Shown: positions 10,600-64,000 of the stretch, in pieces
How the letters are laid out: the number at the start of each line of letters is the position of its first letter
Position numbering within the stretch: position 1 is the stretch's first letter
Origin: Cristatella mucedo
Taxonomy: Eukaryota > Bryozoa > Phylactolaemata > Cristatellidae
Direction of reading: 5' to 3'
Assembly (NCBI GenBank): GCA_009760855.2
Contig: WPIO01000174.1
Coordinates: 517,501-581,500, forward strand
Length of the DNA stretch: 64,000 nt
Position numbers and translations under genes: made by a program
Notes under the pieces: generated by a model
The model's database searches: none
The model's input: the letters and a program-made list of their open reading frames with translations, nothing else
Told to the model about the DNA's origin: nothing

Positions 10600-11660
10600 T
10601 TCCTACGAGCGGCTCACAGCCTGTGGACTCGCTTCGCTGTCATACTAGTTCTGTCACGGAAGATAGCGCCGCTTGATGGAAGTACGCCATCTTGCCACTT
10701 GGCGGAGAGAAGGACGGACTTTCTCGCTTTAATTAGTTAGATACCTCTTACCTCTTGGTGTACTGTTTTTGTCATCGAGTGAGACTGTGGAATCGTTTCG
10801 CTGAGCGTGACGCGAAGACCAAGCGACGCTAGGGCACCATCTTGCGGCGTGACGGAAGGAAGGACGGACTTTCTCGCTTTAGTTAGCGGGGCTGTGGCCG
10901 TGGGCGCGACCGCTAAGCGGAGCCGCTACGACCCACGTGATTGGTTTGGGAGGCAGCTCGCAACGGCCAAACGCGCTAGCCGTCGTTCTTGGGCAAAACC
11001 CGCCAGGTCGCTCGCCGTCGTTGAACGCAAGTTAAAATGCCCGCTGTCGCGCTCCGTCGCGAGACCCTCGCTCCTCCGCACTGCGTCGCAATGGTCGGCG
11101 CCGAACCGCGGCGGCCAGGGTGAAAGCCGCCGACTGAAGGGCCAGCTGGTAAGGATGAGCGAATGTCGACGGCTTTAATTAGCCGGAACTAATGTCTTAA
11201 GGTGGAAGCTGGCGAGTTACGCCCGATTTCGCAAATCGATCCCCGATGCCCCTGTGAAGCGCAAAGCGCGAGCCTGAGGGACCGCCGCCGCCGCCACTAG
11301 ATCAGTGACGTCACCTAGACTTTCCTGCGCGCTCTCCTACCCTGGGAAGCGGAGGTCGCCAAGTGGGTGGCTCATCCGCCCCCAGCGAGGTAATCTAGCG
11401 ACTGTGCTTCACAAATCCGACCGGGCTGTCAGACTTAAGTTTGGACAAATTAGCCTAGCCTCGAACAAGCGAGGATGGTTAGCGACAGGGTTAGCAGCCG
11501 GAGGGGGGGTCGGCAGTTGCCCGCCCCCACAGAAAGGCACCGATCATGACCGCCCCCCCCCCGATTCATGGGCCCAGCGTCCTTTAACCCATGACGAAAT
11601 TACTTCTTAATTCCACTCGATGAGCGACCGACGAGTTCGTATCGAATAAACACCAAGTTG
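10600..11660. other. CpG-rich island-like stretch, no exon assigned
   Basis: It contains a near-duplicate of about 47 bp (10689-10735 and 10839-10886), each with CCATCTTG (YY1-like core) and GGACGGACTTTCTCGCTTTA. It looks promoter-like, but I see no associated coding exon. Confidence 0.35.
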
Positions 11661-12036
11661 GCGCTATAGTTTTCCATTCACTGCAGGTCTAGCCTCGCCC
11701 ACGAAATGCTTTTGCTGGTCTTGCCTCTATATATGGCTATATCTTGCCCATACATTGCCGCATTTTGCGAAATTATTAACTACTAGCAAGTTTCTTTCGG
11801 GATATAGAATTGACCGTTCTCCAGAAGCTGTTCCGCTGGCTGCGGGTTTACAATAAAACTATCGAAAGATCCCTCACAGCGAGCAGCGTTTTACACAACA
11901 ACACGAGAGCATCTGCGAGCTCCTCCCGACACGCCCGCGGCACCTCTCTCTACTATAGTGCTAACCAAGTACTAGCGTCTCAGCGAGAGATGTCCGAGCG
12001 TACACTATATACGTGACTGTCGTACAGAAATATATA

Positions 12037-12776
12037 CAGTGGTAACTCGTCTTACGAGCTTAATTCGTTCCGTGCCGGAGCTCATAAATCAAATTACTCG
12101 TTTTTAAACTTAAAAAATATACTTACAAATAACGAATATTGTTTTTAAAACAATACAATAGAATTTCTTGCAATAACCGGGTTTTATTAATCCTAGTGTA
12201 TAGGAGTAACTTGGTGATCGGACGACTTGAACATGCTAATAAAGTTAGAGGAGAAAGGCTGAAATGAATATCGGAATCTTATTCGCCGATTTTTGCCCTT
12301 TTTGCGCCAGGTTTTCATGGCTTTCAGTTTATTGGCTGGGTTTTTACGCGGATGCGCCGATTTTTATCGGTTATGCGATGAACTCACACGACGGTATTGC
12401 CTAAATAGAGAACGGTACGTACTTAGCTGTTCCTGCCATAGTCGGATTTAACAGCGGAATCTGGCGATCTTGTGCGTCCAAACACCACGATGGCTCGCTC
12501 GAGTCTGTTTGGGAGCGAACCGGCAGGCCTCCGCTTGGCTTCACACCCTGGTCGTAGGGCAGCGTCTTGCTACAGAACGTCGGTCGCCGCCCTACCCTTA
12601 TTGACTTGAGTAACCATAAGCAGTGTGACGTTCGCTGCTGCAACTAGCGGTGGAGTATCTGAAGTGGCTCGTAACCCGAATTTTAGCTCTCGACTCAAAG
12701 CAAAAACTCGGCCGAGAGACAGCTCGTATCTCGAAACACTCGTATGTCGAGACACTCATAAGTCGAGGTACCACTG
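12037..12776. mobile_element. Terminal-inverted-repeat DNA transposon remnant (mariner-type MITE)
   Basis: The left end CAGTGGTAACTCGTCTTACG matches the reverse complement of the right end (CAGTGGTACCTCGACTTATG) over about 25 bp. The left flank is TA, as for Tc1/mariner elements; the right flank reads CA, a possible decayed TA duplication. No transposase frame is present, so the roughly 740-bp element would be non-autonomous. The superfamily is inferred from the end sequence. Confidence 0.75.
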
Positions 12777-12779
12777 CAT

Positions 12780-14195
12780 ACATGGTTATCATAGGTAGAT
12801 ATATTACATGGCTATCGTCTTTCGGTAAGCCCTCAAAGTACAGAATCCCTCAGCGTCCTGTCCTATGCCTCCGTCGTCTTGCCGATATCTACAGTCGCGA
12901 TAGCCGATGTCATCACCAAACACATACTTGTCTAGCTCACAAGTTCTGTGCCCGGAGCTGCCACCCAGCTCTGCATTCACCCTCGGCAGAGGTACCTTTC
13001 CTCCCTTTTTAAGTCCGCTTGCGACGACATTCGCGCTTGGATGGCCATCGGCTTCCCGAAGCTTGACGACGAAAGACCAATGTATCTATTACATATGAGC
13101 AAAGCGCCGAGTCACCCTCTCACAAGCTGGAAAACCTCATCCTGAAGATTGGCTCATCAGTCATCACTCCAACGTTGTCTGCTTGCAACACGGGCGAGCT
13201 GTTCCAAAATCGCTAGAAGTCTTGATGACTGCAATGTCGAGTCAGCCTACTTTCAGCTGAGGAACATTGCCGAAATTAGAGCATAGGCAGAAAAGGAATC
13301 GTTTAGGAAATCTAGTTCACACGTTTGTGACGTCGCGATTATTGCAATCTCTTTTATCCAGGACTCTTGTCCTGTGCCCTAAATCGTCTGCTGCGAGTGC
13401 AGCAACTCTTGGCGGCAGCTCAGCGTTGCCTGGCCCGTCGTCGTCGATGGCTTAGCAGCCGAACCACTTCATCCTGAGCTTCACGGGCTTCTCCTAGCAT
13501 TCTCACCCCGACTTCCAAGATCTGATACCTGACCTACACACCTATCTTACAGGTAGGCTTGCATCAGCCTATCTAACCGACCTGGCCACCCCAGTGAGCC
13601 CCACAAAACACCACTTCCACCCTTTCCTCGGATTCCGGTCATCTCGCGTTTCGTTGCATTGAAATCTTTATTGGTGATCTTCGCCTCCAGTTCGCATAGT
13701 CCGGCGCTCGCTTCTGGCTTTCGTCAGATCTTGCTGTGAATGTACAGCATTCAAGTTTTCAGATGAACTGTTGTCATCAGATTCCTGAGATCAACAGAAC
13801 CTTTGTCTTTTGGTTCTTGCATGCATAATTATGCGCGTGCTGGTTAATAACCAACTAGTGGTCAAACAAAGTGGCTGACCTGAGTGTCTTCTAGTGTGGT
13901 TGCAGTAGCCTTCGCACGACACCCTGCTGCTGGTCATTAGTCAACTCTTGGTTATTGTATCTCCTGCAGCCCCAGCTGTAAAGCAAAGAGACTGCAATCT
14001 TACTCTCCAAGGATACTATAAAGGTTATTATTATTAAATTATTAGCAAATCTTTACGGTCAGAAGCACTGTAGTTAGCGCCGCTTTAGTTGTGCCCCGGA
14101 TATGTATTGGCCTGACCCTATGCATGTCACCTCTAACCATGTTTTGCTGGTTAACATTGAGCACGCTACCATTAACTATTCGATCATGCTTCATT
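12780..14195. other. Intergenic stretch, nothing recognised
   Basis: No conserved exon, tandem array or identifiable transposon was seen. Confidence 0.4.
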
Positions 14196-14199
14196 TGCA

Positions 14200-14260
14200 C
14201 CAAATGTAAAGTGCCAAGAGATAAAGTTCTCTGATGGCGCTACAGAAATATCTTATAACG
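14200..14260 (+). repeat. Decayed LINE II tail
   Basis: ACCAAATGTAAAGTGCCAAG, an AGAT/TTCTCT stem and a GGCGCTACAGAAAT end fit the family II hairpin. Confidence 0.5.
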
Positions 14261-14599
14261 ATCAAGACTGCATAATTCCATAATTCAACTCATAAATTCA
14301 AGCACAATTAAATAACCAATTTCCAGTACCTGCCGAAGTTTCGCACGAAATGAGTAAATGAGCTTGCCTATTTTTAACGTGACATCGTAAATGTACCGTT
14401 GTAGTCTACCTACACGGTTTTGAGTCCGTATAAATCCGCCCATCCCGTAAATACAAGACGCCGAGGTCAAGCTAAGCTGTGCTCATTCTGATATTGATTG
14501 GACTACTATAGTAAGAGTTCGCTCTCTCAGCGATAGTATCTAGTGTTAGGTCTTCACCAGTGCACTCTCAGTGTAAGACGGATCGAGGGGCAGTCGCCT

Positions 14600-14602
<3 letters not shown>

Positions 14603-14660
<58 letters not shown>
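14603..14660. repeat. (AT)n microsatellite
   Basis: A pure AT dinucleotide run of about 55 bp. Confidence 0.95.
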
Positions 14661-14661
<1 letters not shown>

Positions 14662-16188
14662 CTGAGTGAAAGGTTCAGCCAGCACCCTGGATTATTAGCA
14701 CACAGCATGCGGTCGCTGCAACGCTCCAGGCACAGAGCGAGAAACCGGCACTTCGGAAACCAATCGCAGGGTAGGTAGCACCGGGCGTCAAGACCCATTT
14801 ACTTGTATTATTTGAATAATAATAAACTCGCATGGATGTACTCGCATGGAGGTTCAACAGATTCGCTGTTCTTTTATACCAATGCATTTCTTCAAACGGG
14901 TGAGCGATCGCGAGATATAATTAAATCTTCCAATTTTGTTCTCCCCGGTGTTGGAACGAATGGCTGCTGTCTTTTTTAACGTGACGGCCATCGCTAATTG
15001 AGGCCCGAAAATCAGATTTGCGACACATTCGTTTTTTAATAATTATTTTTCGCCACAATTTCCTTTGCCTTTCGTTCTTTTACTGATCATACAATACTGA
15101 CAAGTGTTGTTGCTTTAATCAGTATGGGATGTTAAGACAGAAAGCGGTATAAAGGATGGTGAAAGGAATATATAATAAAGCAGAGAAAATATTTCAACTT
15201 TGTCAGAACGACTGACGATGAATGTCCCAAAAAAGGTCTTGACTTGGGTGTCCTCTTTGCAGTTTAATTACCATCAGCTGTCCCACGCCCCCCCTGGGGC
15301 TAAGGTCACACTACGGCCAGCATGCACTGCACCGAGTCAAGCCCAGCAGCCACGGCCTGCCCCCTGCACGGCTGCTGCTTCACGATTCTCAGTTGGATCA
15401 GGCAAAGGTCCAACCTGAAATTATCCATTTGCTCGTTCGAGCACTCACTTGCACATGCAAGCGCTCTCGGGCACACGCACGCACGCGGGCGTGCACACAC
15501 AAACAAAATAAGGTAAGAGCATGGCACCATGCTGCATGTACATGAACACTACACAAGGCAATGTTCAGCTACTGCACGTAGTGCATGTACTTACATAGCC
15601 AGCAAAAGACTAACAATGACCAAGTGTCTGGGCATACACAGCAGGCGAGTTAATGCATTGCTAGGTGCAATGCACCGGCACTCCGGGCATATGCTACCGG
15701 TCTCGTTTGAATCCAGCATGCAAAAGGCAGTAGAGCTGAGGGCACATCGATAGGATGTGATCGCCGAATGTGCACTCAGCAAGACAAGTGCAGCCTTGAT
15801 GCCGGCTTCACTTGTCTGGGAGCTCAGCAGAGCTCAGACAGCAGAGGTCACCGCCATTGCAAGGGCTCATCCATGCTCAAACGGCAGGTGCAGCTCGGCT
15901 TTACCAAGCCGATGGCTCCATTGTCACACCTAACACGGCAGCCACAAGAGGCACAGACAAAAGAACTCTGGTTCTTCAGCAGCAGTATGTACGCGACTGA
16001 GGGCCTGGATGCCCGGGGAAATCTCAGAGAAATTCCAGCCGACGAATTCCAGCCACCGGCAGCCGTAGCACGACGGACGAGCCTCTTACGTACGGTCGGC
16101 CACCGGCGTCGTCTGCCTTTGCTTTCTCTCTCGTGTGTTTGTGTGTGTGCTCGCGAGTGTGGCGGGCGCTGTGCAGCAAGATCAGGCA

Positions 16189-50324
<34,136 letters not shown>

Positions 50325-50602
50325 TGGAGGACGCCGGCGTGACCGTGTGCCTAAGGACACGTTTTGTCTCAGTCTGATGAACACATCCTGAAAAAATACT
50401 ATCGAGCGGCCATATCTTCAGATTACGCTAGTGCAAAAAATGATCGACGTAGCGCGCTGGCGGGTCGAAACGCACGTCAACCGGCGGCGGCCAGCGAGAC
50501 CGCGGGCAGGAAGCGGGATTCCGGAAACCGCGCGCTTGGAGGAATACCTTCGTTGGTGGAGGAGGTGAGGAAGTTGATTCTCTCGCCGCCGACTGCGCAG
50601 GT
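50325..50602. promoter_or_regulatory. Putative bidirectional promoter, MSL3 / CWF19L2
   Basis: 278 bp separate the two divergent start codons. The region is CpG-rich and has no obvious TATA box at a fitting place, as usual for paired housekeeping genes. It must contain both 5' UTRs and the core promoter; start sites cannot be placed. Confidence 0.7.

Positions 50603-64000
<13,398 letters not shown>

Overview
The window is a stretch of animal (metazoan, very probably invertebrate) nuclear genome. It has spliced genes with GT-AG introns, introns up to several kilobases long, tRNA-derived SINEs, decayed non-LTR retrotransposons and very long simple-sequence arrays. I see no bacterial operon structure, rRNA gene, CRISPR array or standalone tRNA gene. 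The species cannot be named from sequence alone. All gene names rest on motif recognition from memory and on splice-phase consistency; no search was run.

Three genes can be assembled. (1) Plus strand, 5062-7542: a three-exon class A (rhodopsin-like) GPCR of about 332 residues, with a GC/CpG-rich region upstream (about 1240-5060). It carries E-R-F instead of D-R-Y and R-P-V-I-Y instead of N-P-x-x-Y. (2) Minus strand, 50324 down to 16189: an MSL3-type chromodomain/MRG-domain gene in at least 13 exons over 34 kb. Nearly all exon joins keep frame; one join (between 27438 and 24222) does not, so an exon is missing or a boundary is wrong. (3) Plus strand, 50603 to beyond 64000: a CWF19L2-type spliceosome-associated protein, nine exons seen, with the C-terminal HIT-like domains beyond the window. 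Genes 2 and 3 are head to head with 278 bp between their start codons, implying a shared bidirectional promoter.

Most of the rest is repeats. LINE family I (CR1/L2-like; ends in (ACATT)n) has about ten copies, including a pair at 46040-47335 and 55380-57027 with the same inactivating lesions. LINE family II ends in a conserved hairpin followed by (ATT)n. SINE family A has a tRNA-like head and a 3' hairpin matching that of LINE family II, which suggests it is mobilised by that LINE. SINE family B is a second tRNA-derived family with about 13 copies. There is also a roughly 740-bp terminal-inverted-repeat element (12037-12776), a broken copy of a multi-copy uncharacterised protein family (33170-34320), and long GA, CA, GACA, GGGC, GGCA and CT arrays, mainly in the introns of MSL3 and CWF19L2.

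Notable points: a SINE A copy begins within a few bases of an MSL3 splice donor, a SINE B copy fills most of the last MSL3 intron, one MSL3 intron may be GC-AG, and a LINE junction at about 55380 looks like twin-priming inversion.
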